Shown: positions 51,004 to 60,070 of the stretch, piece by piece | How the letters are laid out: each line of letters opens with the position of its first letter | Numbering within the stretch: position 1 is the first letter of the stretch | NCBI RefSeq assembly: GCF_004000925.1 | Contig: NZ_BIME01000011.1 | Span: 1 to 64,000 of the forward strand | Origin: Paenibacillus illinoisensis NBRC 15959 | Lineage (GTDB): Bacteria; Bacillota; Bacilli; Paenibacillales; Paenibacillaceae | Direction of reading: 5' to 3' | Length of the DNA stretch: 64,000 nt | Program-made: the position numbers and the translations under genes | The notes under the pieces: model-generated | What the model was told of the DNA's origin: nothing | The model's database searches: none | The model's input: the letters and a program-made list of their open reading frames with translations, nothing else

Positions 51004-51612
51004 TTAGTTGGTGCCTATATGTTTATTTTTAATTTTCACTAAAGAAACAAAGTAATTCGATAATGTGGCATATTTATCTTTTATCTTCAATGCTTGTTCA
51101 TTTTCTTGGACATATCGTATGATTAAGCTAGTATCTGTTTGTATTATTTCCTGTCTAAGCTTTTCAAGCTCTTTAAACTCTTCTATCTGTTCTGTCGTGA
51201 AGCCTGACAATCCACTATGTATTGTTTCTTCTTTTGCTAAAACCAATGACCTGACATCATCCCAATCCACGATTCCCTTGGTTAAAAGAATGTCCAATGA
51301 CTCTAAATCGGTCTCTTCATAAAGATCCAGTAGTTTTGCCATAACTAACAGTTCACTTTTGACTGTTTCAATGGTATCCTTTGACCACTTTGAGACCAGT
51401 TCGGTAAGCATCCAGTATCTCCAAACCATATCATCAGTTAGTAAAACTGTCTTCACATACGGAGCTACTTCCCCATCATGTTTGTTCAAAAATTCAACGA
51501 TGCGATGTGCATTAGGCCAATTGATATCTTGAATTTCTTCCAGCAATTCAGGGAGGTATTGCAAATATTCTTTTGAACTTAATATGAACTCAAGCCTTGC
51601 ATCGTTTATCAT
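51004..51612 (-). CDS. DUF5071-containing protein
   Basis: A 202-aa protein. The N-terminal half carries YLPELLEEIQDINWPNAH and VRSLVL-type helices characteristic of DUF5071 and HEAT-like immunity proteins; a longer helical C-terminal half follows. AAGGAG precedes the ATG. Families of this type often act as immunity or adaptor proteins; no partner toxin is nearby. Confidence 0.68.
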   Translation of the reverse strand: MINDARLEFILSSKEYLQYLPELLEEIQDINWPNAHRIVEFLNKHDGEVAPYVKTVLLTDDMVWRYWMLTELVSKWSKDTIETVKSELLVMAKLLDLYEETDLESLDILLTKGIVDWDDVRSLVLAKEETIHSGLSGFTTEQIEEFKELEKLRQEIIQTDTSLIIRYVQENEQALKIKDKYATLSNYFVSLVKIKNKHIGTN

Positions 51613-51683
51613 ATAAACTCCTTGTGAAAACAGCGATTTGATAATAATGTAGTTAGTTTTTTCCTCTTCAAATTATTCAGAAT

Positions 51684-52118
51684 TTAGGTAGCCTCTCTTT
51701 GTACATCTCCAAAAATTCGATCTCTACCCATTTTAACTTGTTCAATCATGTGCCCGATGTTCCCTTCACCAGCAAAGACCGACATATCAAAAAAATCCTC
51801 ATTCACATCGGACCAATATAATTCATTTTCATCTCCAAAGACCACTACATCATAATTCAGCCTACCAACGTAAACCTCAACATAACATTCTTGAACATAG
51901 TATTTAAAATCCATTAAATGATGCAGAATAATATCTCTGCTCGATATGCCGGTCTCTTCAAGAAGTTCTCTATATGCTGCCGTAATGCCTGTTTCTCCAT
52001 GTTCGATCTTCCCACCGACCAGATTACTCAAACCTTTATATGGATCTCTTAATCGCTTACACATAAGCAGCTTATCTATATCTTTGTTGTAAACCATGAG
52101 CACATTATAACCTTGCAT
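51684..52118 (-). CDS. Nudix hydrolase, MutT-like
   Basis: A 144-aa protein with Nudix box GGKIEHGETGITAAYRELLE then ETGI. Starts NVLMVYNKDIDKLLMCKR, typical for MutT/8-oxo-dGTP-like members. AAGGGGACAGG precedes the ATG. Substrate unknown. Confidence 0.87.
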   Translation of the reverse strand: MQGYNVLMVYNKDIDKLLMCKRLRDPYKGLSNLVGGKIEHGETGITAAYRELLEETGISSRDIILHHLMDFKYYVQECYVEVYVGRLNYDVVVFGDENELYWSDVNEDFFDMSVFAGEGNIGHMIEQVKMGRDRIFGDVQREAT

Positions 52119-52147
52119 TTCCCTGTCCCCTTTTCATAAAACACTTG

Positions 52148-52546
52148 CTAGTCCTTTAAATGGTGCATCACAATTTGCTTTGTCTTTTTAAATCCTGTCC
52201 CATCGTAGAAACCCGCCAAATCTTCAGTACAAAATAAACTAATAACATCTATATCTTTCAATTCAATCACAAGCCTTTCAATCATTAGTTTACCTATCCC
52301 TTTATTTCTGTAACTGCTTAATACAACAACATCTTCTATATAAGCTCGAAACACTCCATCTGAAATAGATCTACAGAAACCAATTAACACGTCATCCTCC
52401 CAAGCTCCTACCGTTATACCACCAAAAGAGAGGAGTTTTTGTATCCCATTAGTGTCCCGATCAGGCCACCAACCAGCATCGTGATAAAGGTGCATTAGTT
52501 CGGATGGTGAGATCGGTTTCTCCGTATATAGTTTTACGTTTATCAT
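52148..52546 (-). CDS. GNAT N-acetyltransferase
   Basis: A 132-aa compact acetyltransferase with VVLSSYRNKGIGKLMIERL as motif A and a short C-terminus (GFYDGTGFKKTKQ) matching motif B. GGGAGG precedes the ATG. First of a cluster of four GNAT genes (52148, 52652, 53174, 53724). Confidence 0.85.
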   Translation of the reverse strand: MINVKLYTEKPISPSELMHLYHDAGWWPDRDTNGIQKLLSFGGITVGAWEDDVLIGFCRSISDGVFRAYIEDVVVLSSYRNKGIGKLMIERLVIELKDIDVISLFCTEDLAGFYDGTGFKKTKQIVMHHLKD

Positions 52547-52651
52547 AAGTAACCTCCCAAAATAATTATAGTTGATACTTCCACTTTAGTTTTCATACAA
52601 AGATACGACCTCAAGTGTATCAATACAGTTAGTCCGTGCGAATATGTCCGT

Positions 52652-53137
52652 TCAAATCTCTAGCTTCATTTGTATAGTTATCATCCTTTTTTGATCTTCT
52701 AATTTGGTTATTCTCATATTGATAGGTTTAAATCCATGCTTATGATAAAAAGCTAGTCCTCTGGAATTCGTGCTATGACATGATAACAATAAATTCTTTA
52801 CTCTATAAATCGATTTTGCCTTCATTATCATCGTCTCTAACAAATACGAAGAAGCACCTTGCCCTCTGAAACTCTTGGATACAATAACGTTGCCTAGCCA
52901 ACATTCATCGTCCTTATAATTATACAAATTGGCATAGGCTACAATTTGATTTGACTCTTTATGAACTATAACTGTAGGTTCGTATCGATTCTCAAGAAGT
53001 TTCACTATCTGATCTGGTGTTAGCGGATATTTAAATTGAGGACTAACATAAAACAATTCTTCATCTGACTGAGGGAAAGAGCTTATATCTTTTAAATCGT
53101 CATTTATTAAAGACCTATAGGAATAGATGAATTCCAT
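52652..53137 (-). CDS. GNAT N-acetyltransferase
   Basis: A 161-aa acetyltransferase: VIVSKSFRGQGASSYLLETM is motif A, NSRGLAFYHKHGF is motif B. The SD AAAGGAG abuts the ATG at 53137 with no normal spacer, so initiation may be weak or begin at a near-cognate codon just inside the ORF. Substrate unknown. Confidence 0.8.
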   Translation of the reverse strand: MEFIYSYRSLINDDLKDISSFPQSDEELFYVSPQFKYPLTPDQIVKLLENRYEPTVIVHKESNQIVAYANLYNYKDDECWLGNVIVSKSFRGQGASSYLLETMIMKAKSIYRVKNLLLSCHSTNSRGLAFYHKHGFKPINMRITKLEDQKRMITIQMKLEI

Positions 53138-53173
53138 CTCCTTTCTCGTTTTGAATAATTCCTGAGTATTTGT

Positions 53174-53674
53174 TTACACATTTTTCTTAACATAACTCAT
53201 CGAAATGAACTCTAATTCCTTCTCTTCATACTTGCTCCTAAAATGTGTTTCTTTCACAAACCCAATCCGTTCATACACCTTGATAGCTCTCTCATTAAAT
53301 GCTGCAACGACTAATTGAATGTGACGATTAATAAATTGATTGTTCAAAAAGGAAAGAACCGCTGTTAGAAACTCCTGACCTCTACCTTTTCCTGTGAAAT
53401 CAGGCTTCAAGCCTAAACCAATGTCTAACTTCCTCAGATCTCTATAGATACCAGCTGCATATCCGCCTGGGACCCGTCCTGATTCGCCTACGCATATAAA
53501 ACCAATTAGATCATCGTGTTCATCTAACGCGTAATAATATTCTCCATTCATCAACTCCAAAATGCTGTCCTCACTACTATCCATGTCATACATTGAATAC
53601 GGATATTCGTACTGCCACTTTGAAATCTGCAAGGCTCTATCCTTGGTCATGGGGTAAAAACGGTAACGAGACAC
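53174..53674 (-). CDS. GNAT N-acetyltransferase
   Basis: A 166-aa acetyltransferase with LGLKPDFTGKGRGQEFLTAV as motif A and NERAIKVYERIGF as motif B. GTG start at 53674 after GGTGGG. Part of the local GNAT cluster. Confidence 0.86.
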   Translation of the reverse strand: MSRYRFYPMTKDRALQISKWQYEYPYSMYDMDSSEDSILELMNGEYYYALDEHDDLIGFICVGESGRVPGGYAAGIYRDLRKLDIGLGLKPDFTGKGRGQEFLTAVLSFLNNQFINRHIQLVVAAFNERAIKVYERIGFVKETHFRSKYEEKELEFISMSYVKKNV

Positions 53675-53723
53675 TTTTCAACCCACCTTCCTTTAGTAAA
53701 TATTTAAATACAATTCTGAAAAT

Positions 53724-54148
53724 TCATTTCAATTCCTTAGCAAAAACGAATTCATCCTCCCGGTCATAACCTGCTTTTTCATATGTTTTTATCGCCTTAG
53801 CATTCTTATTTCCTGTCAAAATTTTGATGTGTTTCACTCCTGAATGATTAAAAATCCCTTCCAGTCGTTCAATCATCATTCCAGCCAGTCCATTCCTGCG
53901 TGCAGATTCTTGTATGTACATTTCAGTGATCTCAGCCTGATGCTCTGCATAGCAAAACGATTTATAGATCTGTCCGCATGCGAATCCGACGACTCGCTCG
54001 TCCATTACAGCTACTACAATAACTTCTCCTCCATTTAAAAGGTCCGTTTCCACCTCTTCCCGGCTTCGACGAACTCCATTAAATTGATCATTCAATTCTA
54101 TCAAAAATCCTTCACGGCTTCACGAACGAGCAAATTAGGAATGGACAA
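53724..54148 (-). pseudogene. GNAT acetyltransferase gene with N-terminal frameshift
   Basis: The ORF from 54104 is complete from motif A (YIQESARRNGLAGMMIERL) to motif B (NAKAIKTYEKAGY) but lacks the usual first strand. Upstream, AGGAGG followed by TTG (54148) reads SIPNLLVREAVKDF and would continue into LIELNDQFNG if a TTTTT run had six Ts. A one-base slip in the run thus explains the short form. A shorter protein from TTG 54104 (AAGGA upstream) may still be made. Confidence 0.6.
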
Positions 54149-54227
54149 TGAAATACCTCCTGATCATGTTATAGAACTGGGACTATCATTCATCACTAAT
54201 AAGATTGGTCATTTGGGCTTATGTCCA

Positions 54228-55364
54228 TTAAGTTGCTCCCTGGCTAAGATCAGACAAGGAACATTCAAATATATGAAAATAGGTGCCTTCCCCATACCCA
54301 TCCTTCACTTCATGCAAATGAATATGTTGAAATCCATTTTCTCTAAGAATATCTTCAAACTCCCTCATATCATACAAACGAAGAGGGAAATTCATCACTT
54401 CGGTCTTTTGGATTTTGTCGTCTTTGACTAACTCATATTTCAGCTCCGTTACGAGCATGGATTGTTCTTTGCGATACTGAACTTTTTTGGATAAGACAAT
54501 TAATTCATCGTTTACAACCTTGCGATCCGTTTCTCTCCATTCTGGAATCTCTTCCACGTTGTTCCCTTTTAACATAATCGTCAATAGAAGTTTCCCTTCA
54601 GCCTTAAGCGCAGATTGCAGATTGGCAAGGCTTTGGTTAACTAATTCACTGGGAAGCAGCGAGAATGATCCAAATGGAATCATAATCAAGTCGAATTGTT
54701 CGGAGCTTACGAAATCTTCAATCTTTTGATAATATACATGAGGCTTCAGATTAAATCGGTCACCTTTTTCTCTACATACCTTCAGCATATCTTCGGATAT
54801 ATCAAATCCCTCTATCTGTATTCCACGCTGCATAAAAGGGATCAGCATTCTTCCGTTTCCACACATGGGTTCAAGCACACGCATATCTGTTCTGTCAACA
54901 AACGAAAGGTAAAAGTCAAGCTCTCTGCCTTCCGCTAACGATTTGTCACTTTCATATATCTTCGTACAAAGTTCTCCATAATAACTGTTCACTGGCGTTC
55001 CTCCCTTCATTAGCTCATCCATCGCCTGAACAGCCAGTTCCAATGCTTGCATTCTTCTTATGAGAAGAGTTCTCTGAGGACTGCCTTCCTTAGCCTTAGC
55101 AAGTGAGTTGTCAATGGATGGCATTAAACCCGTAAGAACACTGCGAGCTTCAATCAGATCTCCGGAGGTATATGGATGAGGTTTGTGTTGCCACACATGT
55201 TCAAGCATAGATAAACCAATACGGAGAGCCTTAAGTCTCTTTTCTATTAAAGTTGTATTTGCCCCTTTCTGAGTCATCTGCGTTAAGGCATTTTCGGATT
55301 TCCGGATGGTTGATTCGAGGGCTTGTATGGATTGCGATTGAATTCGTTCTGATACGTTTTCCAT
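54228..55364 (-). CDS. SAM methyltransferase with duplicated N-terminal helical repeats
   Basis: A 378-aa protein. Residues about 10-125 hold two similar helical repeats (each with a TLIEKRLKALRIGLSML or TLLIRRMQALELAVQAM core). The methyltransferase domain follows: motif I VLEPMCGNGRMLIPF, motif II FDLIMIPFGSFSLLP. It resembles class I enzymes acting on small molecules. GGAGGAG precedes the ATG. Substrate unknown. Confidence 0.8.
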   Translation of the reverse strand: MENVSERIQSQSIQALESTIRKSENALTQMTQKGANTTLIEKRLKALRIGLSMLEHVWQHKPHPYTSGDLIEARSVLTGLMPSIDNSLAKAKEGSPQRTLLIRRMQALELAVQAMDELMKGGTPVNSYYGELCTKIYESDKSLAEGRELDFYLSFVDRTDMRVLEPMCGNGRMLIPFMQRGIQIEGFDISEDMLKVCREKGDRFNLKPHVYYQKIEDFVSSEQFDLIMIPFGSFSLLPSELVNQSLANLQSALKAEGKLLLTIMLKGNNVEEIPEWRETDRKVVNDELIVLSKKVQYRKEQSMLVTELKYELVKDDKIQKTEVMNFPLRLYDMREFEDILRENGFQHIHLHEVKDGYGEGTYFHIFECSLSDLSQGAT

Positions 55365-55434
55365 AATAGATCTGTCTCCTCCTTTCGATTACTGGCTATG
55401 TACTTGTATGCTTCTGTAGATCAACTTTCAGGGT

Positions 55435-56430
55435 TTATAGATATTGAGCGTATTTGCTAACCATATTTCCAAATGTTTTGATATCCTCTAAATAATCATA
55501 CCTTGCTGGATTGGGACCGGTTTGATTATACATTCTTACTGCTACCGTTCTATACTTCGGAATGACAAGACAGGCACAGCCGGTGATCCCCAAGGTTTGA
55601 AAAGAACCGGATGGAAGCTCATCCCCGAGTTCCGTCGAAGCACGCGGCTCATCCTGCACAAACCAAAAGAAACCGTTTCTTGGTAATTGATGTTCCAGAT
55701 CCGGAGGACTAATGATTGTCGTCGCTTGTTCGAAGACTTCTCTCGGCAGTATTTGCTGCCCATGCATGGCGCCCCTTTTCAAATGCAAATAACCCCAGTA
55801 TGCCAATTCCTTGGTACTCACAAATAAGTTGGCTTCATCGCCTTGATTATCTTTATATTGTTCATTGAGCCAGACTAACTTTTCATTCGGTTCCTTTCTC
55901 CAACCGGTATGACTAAAACCCATGGGCGTAAATACACGTTCTTCAAGTAGTTGAGATAATGGCATATGATATAATTTTTGGATGATCTTAATGAGCAGAT
56001 TAACTCCAACATTATTGTATTTCCAGTCCGTCCCTGGCAAAAACAATCGATGATGGAGATCACCTAAACCATGGGTGTGCGTTAGCAGATGTCTTATCGT
56101 TGTGTTTCCCACTACCACTGTATCCACATCATCCAAATAGTCGGCAACATCATCATCTATGCTGTAAATCTTCCCTTCATATAAGGCAAGACTGATGGCA
56201 AGTCCTAAATATGTCTTTCGAACCGATGCCACATGAAATTGAGATTCCTCATCCACTAATCGACTGCCTCTGGAATTACGATGTACTCCTGAGTACCATT
56301 CATTCACGATTCGGTCATGATGAATAATGCAGGTTGCAGCTGCTGTAGCAGATAGCTCATTTTTAACCCGTAAAACATAATCATTCAGTTCATTGAATGT
56401 TGTATTCTCCGTTTTCTGTAAGTTGAGCAA
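55435..56430 (-). CDS. Serine beta-lactamase-like hydrolase (class C/esterase type)
   Basis: A 331-aa protein with the S-x-x-K motif SVRK near residue 70 (ASVRKTYLG) and the Y-x-N motif YNNVGVN near residue 140. These are the catalytic residues of class C beta-lactamase and DD-peptidase/esterase relatives. No signal peptide, so it is probably a cytoplasmic esterase rather than an antibiotic-degrading enzyme. TTG start at 56430. Confidence 0.82.
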   Translation of the reverse strand: MLNLQKTENTTFNELNDYVLRVKNELSATAAATCIIHHDRIVNEWYSGVHRNSRGSRLVDEESQFHVASVRKTYLGLAISLALYEGKIYSIDDDVADYLDDVDTVVVGNTTIRHLLTHTHGLGDLHHRLFLPGTDWKYNNVGVNLLIKIIQKLYHMPLSQLLEERVFTPMGFSHTGWRKEPNEKLVWLNEQYKDNQGDEANLFVSTKELAYWGYLHLKRGAMHGQQILPREVFEQATTIISPPDLEHQLPRNGFFWFVQDEPRASTELGDELPSGSFQTLGITGCACLVIPKYRTVAVRMYNQTGPNPARYDYLEDIKTFGNMVSKYAQYL

Positions 56431-56472
56431 GGAGACTCACACCACCATTCTTCACTTTTATCTATCCGTTAG

Positions 56473-57015
56473 CTAGGTATGATTATGATGCTGGTCTATC
56501 TTCCTCAATATGATATCTACAACCTCACTAGTCTCTAGATGATCCGTTATCAGGTGTATTCCAAACTTATCATCCTTCAGAGCATGAACAACCTTCGGCG
56601 CTTGTTGATACTGCCAGCCTCCAAATTCATCTCCGCGTTTAGCTAACCGCTTGTATATCGTTTCTTCAGTAGCCACAAGCGAAAAATGATATAACTCTTC
56701 GTCAATGGCTTTGAATCCGTTATAGATGTGGTTAAAGTTCTCTTCCTTATAAATGGTCATGGGAACGATTAAGTGTTTGTTATATTTCCGCCTTACTTCT
56801 ACAGCCGTCTTCACGGTTAGAACTCTCCATAGTTCGATATCTTGAAAATCATCCGTACGCTCATTCTCTTCCCGGCATTCTTCCGGAATGAGTTTTCTGA
56901 TCATATAACCTATTTCTTCTGGGTCGTATATCATACTATTGTTGATCAAGGGTTGGAGCATCTTTGCTGCCGACGTTTTGCCGGAACCGAACGCTCCATT
57001 AATCATAACGATCAT
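56473..57015 (-). CDS. TmrB-like ATPase
   Basis: A 180-aa protein closely resembling TmrB: INGAFGSGKTSAAKML is Walker A, the DPEEIGYMIRKLIPEE segment and LIVPMTIYKEENFNHIY are also TmrB landmarks. TmrB confers tunicamycin resistance in B. subtilis. AAGGAG precedes the ATG. Other P-loop families are possible, so resistance is inference. Confidence 0.82.
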   Translation of the reverse strand: MIVMINGAFGSGKTSAAKMLQPLINNSMIYDPEEIGYMIRKLIPEECREENERTDDFQDIELWRVLTVKTAVEVRRKYNKHLIVPMTIYKEENFNHIYNGFKAIDEELYHFSLVATEETIYKRLAKRGDEFGGWQYQQAPKVVHALKDDKFGIHLITDHLETSEVVDIILRKIDQHHNHT

Positions 57016-57048
57016 ATGATCACTCCTTTTCCGAGATGGTTTAGATCT

Positions 57049-57471
57049 TTATTTTCTCCCTTGATCATAATGAGGAATCTCGTTTCCTTCGACTAGACTC
57101 CGTATGCCATTCTTATAATAGGGCATTAGTTCATCAGCCTTGTCCATATCCATCCAGGCAATTTCAGATATTTCATAAGGCCTTATAAGTTCTAACCTTC
57201 CTCCAATAACCTCAGCTCTAAACGTGAAGAAGATGGCATGCTCCTGCTTTTCCTCAAATATACATTCATTGATGGCAATGATCCCTTGGACTCTTACATC
57301 AAGTCCTGTTTCTTCTTTGGCTTCTCTGATGGCTGCTTGATCCAACGTTTCTTCCTTTTCCACCGCGCCACCAGGCAGCGACCAACTGGAATTGCCTTTA
57401 TTCTTGACCATTAGAATCTTGGATGAGGTATCATCCAGGATTAATACATAGGCTACGTCAACTCGTCTCAT
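57049..57471 (-). CDS. Nudix hydrolase
   Basis: About 140 aa with Nudix box GGAVEKEETLDQAAIREAKE then ETGL, after LILDDTSSKILMVKNKGNSS. The start at 57471 is set by GGAAGGAGA upstream, removing 13 residues. Substrate unknown. Confidence 0.86.
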   Translation of the reverse strand: MRRVDVAYVLILDDTSSKILMVKNKGNSSWSLPGGAVEKEETLDQAAIREAKEETGLDVRVQGIIAINECIFEEKQEHAIFFTFRAEVIGGRLELIRPYEISEIAWMDMDKADELMPYYKNGIRSLVEGNEIPHYDQGRK

Positions 57472-57537
57472 TGAGCTATCTCCTTCCGAGATGATTAGAT
57501 CATTATTCAATTAACAGCTATTTATCCTATTAAAAAA

Positions 57538-58083
57538 CTACTTCGCTCTCCATTCTGCTGCTTTTAGGCCATAAATTACTCTATCCAGAAACCTTCCATT
57601 GATATACTCGTAATCTCTTAGTTCTCCTTCACGAGTAAATCCTAATTTTTCTGGAATTGCACGGCTCTTGGCGTTATCTGCGGCTGCTCCTATTTCAATT
57701 TTGTTGAATTGAAGTTCGTCAAATGCGTAATCAATAAGTAGTTTAATGGACTTCGTAATAAATCCTTTCCCCTCATATTCTTGACCTAACCAATACCCAA
57801 TCTCCGTTTTCTTATTCTCTTGATCCAAATATAAATAGCCAATAGAACCCACTAGGCGATCCTCACTCCATATCCCTAACCAGTAACCTTCATCCTTGGC
57901 GTATCTCATACGTGTTCCTTCTATAAAGGCCTTTGAATCCTCCATCTCTACAGTCATACTGGGAAACTTCAACCACTTTCCAATATGCTCTCTGTTTCTA
58001 TCGATTAGATGAAATAATTCAGCTGCATCTTTGGTCTCCAGTAGCGATAAGTATAAGAAATCATCTATTTTAATTTTGAACAT
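57538..58083 (-). CDS. GNAT N-acetyltransferase, RimJ/RimL-like
   Basis: A 181-aa acetyltransferase with IGYWLGQEYEGKGFITKSI as motif A and NAKSRAIPEKLGFTREG as motif B. Closely parallel in design to the gene at 49128 (same motif layout and length), suggesting paralogues. GAAGGAGAAG precedes the ATG. Confidence 0.87.
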   Translation of the reverse strand: MFKIKIDDFLYLSLLETKDAAELFHLIDRNREHIGKWLKFPSMTVEMEDSKAFIEGTRMRYAKDEGYWLGIWSEDRLVGSIGYLYLDQENKKTEIGYWLGQEYEGKGFITKSIKLLIDYAFDELQFNKIEIGAAADNAKSRAIPEKLGFTREGELRDYEYINGRFLDRVIYGLKAAEWRAK

Positions 58084-58163
58084 GATTGCTTCTCCTTCAA
58101 TTTAAAGTGCGGTGCCGATGCGTGAAATTAATGTGATGAGATTTAGCATGTTTCAACATACAA

Positions 58164-58559
58164 CTACCAGCCACTCTTTCTGTAATTGTTAATATGTTTA
58201 TCAACGATTTCTCTGGCATTCTCATAATGCTCTATTACTTCACTTAATTCGATTTTTAATTCAATGTTACTTTCCCAATATTTTCTATCCACTTTAAGTA
58301 CGGAGCATAATAAATCACCAACATATAAATCTCCTGATTCCAACGGATTTTCCGCTAACCGCTCCAGGGCTAGAGGCAAAAGGCAATCCAAGCTGATTTC
58401 TTGTAATATTAAAAGCCTCAAATCTTCATTATTGAACTCACAGAGTGGTTTCTTTCTTAATGCATGTGCATGAATCACTAATCCAGATTTGAAATCAGGT
58501 TCCCCCCAAATCCTTTCTTCCAGTTCGTCAAGGGTCTTCGTATAATCTATGCGCCTCAT
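58164..58559 (-). CDS. CdiI-like contact-dependent inhibition immunity protein
   Basis: A 131-aa protein matching the CdiI_3-type immunity pattern: LDELEERIWGEPDFKSGLV, HALRKKPLCEFNNEDLRLLI, LLPLALERLAENPLESGDLY. Such proteins neutralise a CDI toxin in the same cell. No CdiA-like toxin or polymorphic toxin gene is visible here, so it is an orphan. GGAGTGAG precedes the ATG. Confidence 0.78.
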   Translation of the reverse strand: MRRIDYTKTLDELEERIWGEPDFKSGLVIHAHALRKKPLCEFNNEDLRLLILQEISLDCLLPLALERLAENPLESGDLYVGDLLCSVLKVDRKYWESNIELKIELSEVIEHYENAREIVDKHINNYRKSGW

Positions 58560-58589
58560 TCTTTCTCACTCCGTTAACTTAATCAACTC

Positions 58590-59339
58590 TTAAAGTTTTC
58601 TGGCTTTTATAACAAAAGTTACGGGAAATACCTTCGCTCTATTTGCGAGATGATTCTTACTTCCATCATGCCTTTGCAATATCTCATTGTCGGTTTCTTC
58701 AATCATTTGCTCGATCACAAATCTTGCTCTGGCCAATGCATTAGTATAGGTAGAACATTTACGATCCGATAAGGTGAGATCACCTTGAACAAAATCTGGC
58801 GATACCGAATACCAGGACTCATCGAAGTAAGACTTGTTAAATATAAATCGATTATTTTCTTCAACAATACATTTATGTATGGGGTAAGACCAACTGAATA
58901 TGAATATGCCGTCTTTTTTTAAATAAGAAGCAACTCGGGAGAACGAGCCTTCAAGATCGGTTGTCCAGCCTATGGCATAAATCGAATAGATAAAATCAAA
59001 ATATTGGACAGGTATGCCGCACTCCTCTTCCATAGGGGAACAGATTAATGTTGCAGAAAGGCCGTTTGCCGACAAATGCTGCTTCGCCTTTTCAATCTGA
59101 TTCTCTGAGATATCCATTCCCCATAACTCAGCTGCCTTGCGATCCCCATGGTATTTCAAGGATTGACCATTTACACACCCGATCTCTAACACCTTCTTTC
59201 CTGAAACATCGCCAAATAGTTGCCATTTATCTTCTGAGGTGAATGCGCCATACAAGGGAAGTACAATGGCTTCTAAAAAGTCATTTCCTTGAGTATTCCA
59301 ATACAAGCTGTTTGTCTCATAAACACTATGCTTGTTAAT
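58590..59339 (-). CDS. Class I SAM methyltransferase with probable ATT start
   Basis: About 249 aa from ATT 59339. Motif I VLEIGCVNGQSLKYHG, SAM-binding MDISENQIEKAK, and the substrate-side FIYSIYAIGWTTD are visible, like methyltransferases acting on small molecules. A later TTG at 59306 lacks a good SD; in contrast GAGGAGG stands seven bases before ATT, and the 11 extra residues (NKHSVYETNS) read naturally into the ORF. The gap 59340-59576 shows no gene. Confidence 0.78.
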   Translation of the reverse strand: MNKHSVYETNSLYWNTQGNDFLEAIVLPLYGAFTSEDKWQLFGDVSGKKVLEIGCVNGQSLKYHGDRKAAELWGMDISENQIEKAKQHLSANGLSATLICSPMEEECGIPVQYFDFIYSIYAIGWTTDLEGSFSRVASYLKKDGIFIFSWSYPIHKCIVEENNRFIFNKSYFDESWYSVSPDFVQGDLTLSDRKCSTYTNALARARFVIEQMIEETDNEILQRHDGSKNHLANRAKVFPVTFVIKARKL

Positions 59340-59576
59340 CCAGTGACCTCCTCTAATATCATGATACCTGGTAGTTCATTGACTATTAGTTGTGCACGAG
59401 TTTGTCCATAACATAGCAAATCATTGGAAGTAAACAGATAAAATTAGAAATAGTAATGACTACGCTTACAAATTTCAGGAACTGCACAACGAATGCAACT
59501 TCTCGATTCAAATAAGTGTGCAGCTAATCGGTTAAGCAGAACGAGTTCAGCCGTAACTCTTCAACACACCGGAGAT

Positions 59577-59948
59577 TCAAAACTCCTCCAACACTTTGGA
59601 CTTATCCCCGTACACCTTATCCAGATGCTCTTCCCCCCAGTAACACAAATGGTCCAGAGCCGGTTTTAATCCCCAACCGTAGTCTGTTAACTCATATTCC
59701 ACTCTAGGGGGAACCTCCGAATAGACTTTTCTTTGCACAATCTCGTCTTTTTCCAAGCCTCTTAGCTGAGTCGTCAGCATCTTTTGCGTAATTTCAGGTA
59801 TCAGCTTCCTAAGCTCTGATGAACGTTTCCTCCCTGTCATCAGATGGTAAATAATAAGAGGCTTCCATTTTCCGCCCATTACTTCCAAGGCCGCCTCGAC
59901 ACCTACTTTATACTTTTTGGGAGCGCCAGCTTTATGGTCTTCTGTCAA
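59577..59948 (-). CDS. HxlR-family transcriptional regulator
   Basis: About 123 aa MarR-like winged helix: VEAALEVMGGKWKPLIIYHL, RSSELRKLIPEITQKMLTTQ, then the wing PPRVEYELTDYG. HxlR proteins often bind redox or aldehyde signals. The start is best as TTG 59948, after AAGGAGAG; ORF text upstream to 60023 lacks an SD. Divergent from a quinone reductase, which it probably regulates. No conserved redox cysteine is obvious at the N-terminus in this choice of start. Confidence 0.82.
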   Translation of the reverse strand: MTEDHKAGAPKKYKVGVEAALEVMGGKWKPLIIYHLMTGRKRSSELRKLIPEITQKMLTTQLRGLEKDEIVQRKVYSEVPPRVEYELTDYGWGLKPALDHLCYWGEEHLDKVYGDKSKVLEEF

Positions 59949-60070
59949 CTTACATCTCTCCTTCATCAGACTGTATCCAAAGACTACATCCAAGGAAAAC
60001 ATAGCTGTTTCCTTCTTTTCCATGTATTATTTGAGCCCTCAATAAGGCACAATTTCAGGGTACTTTCATG

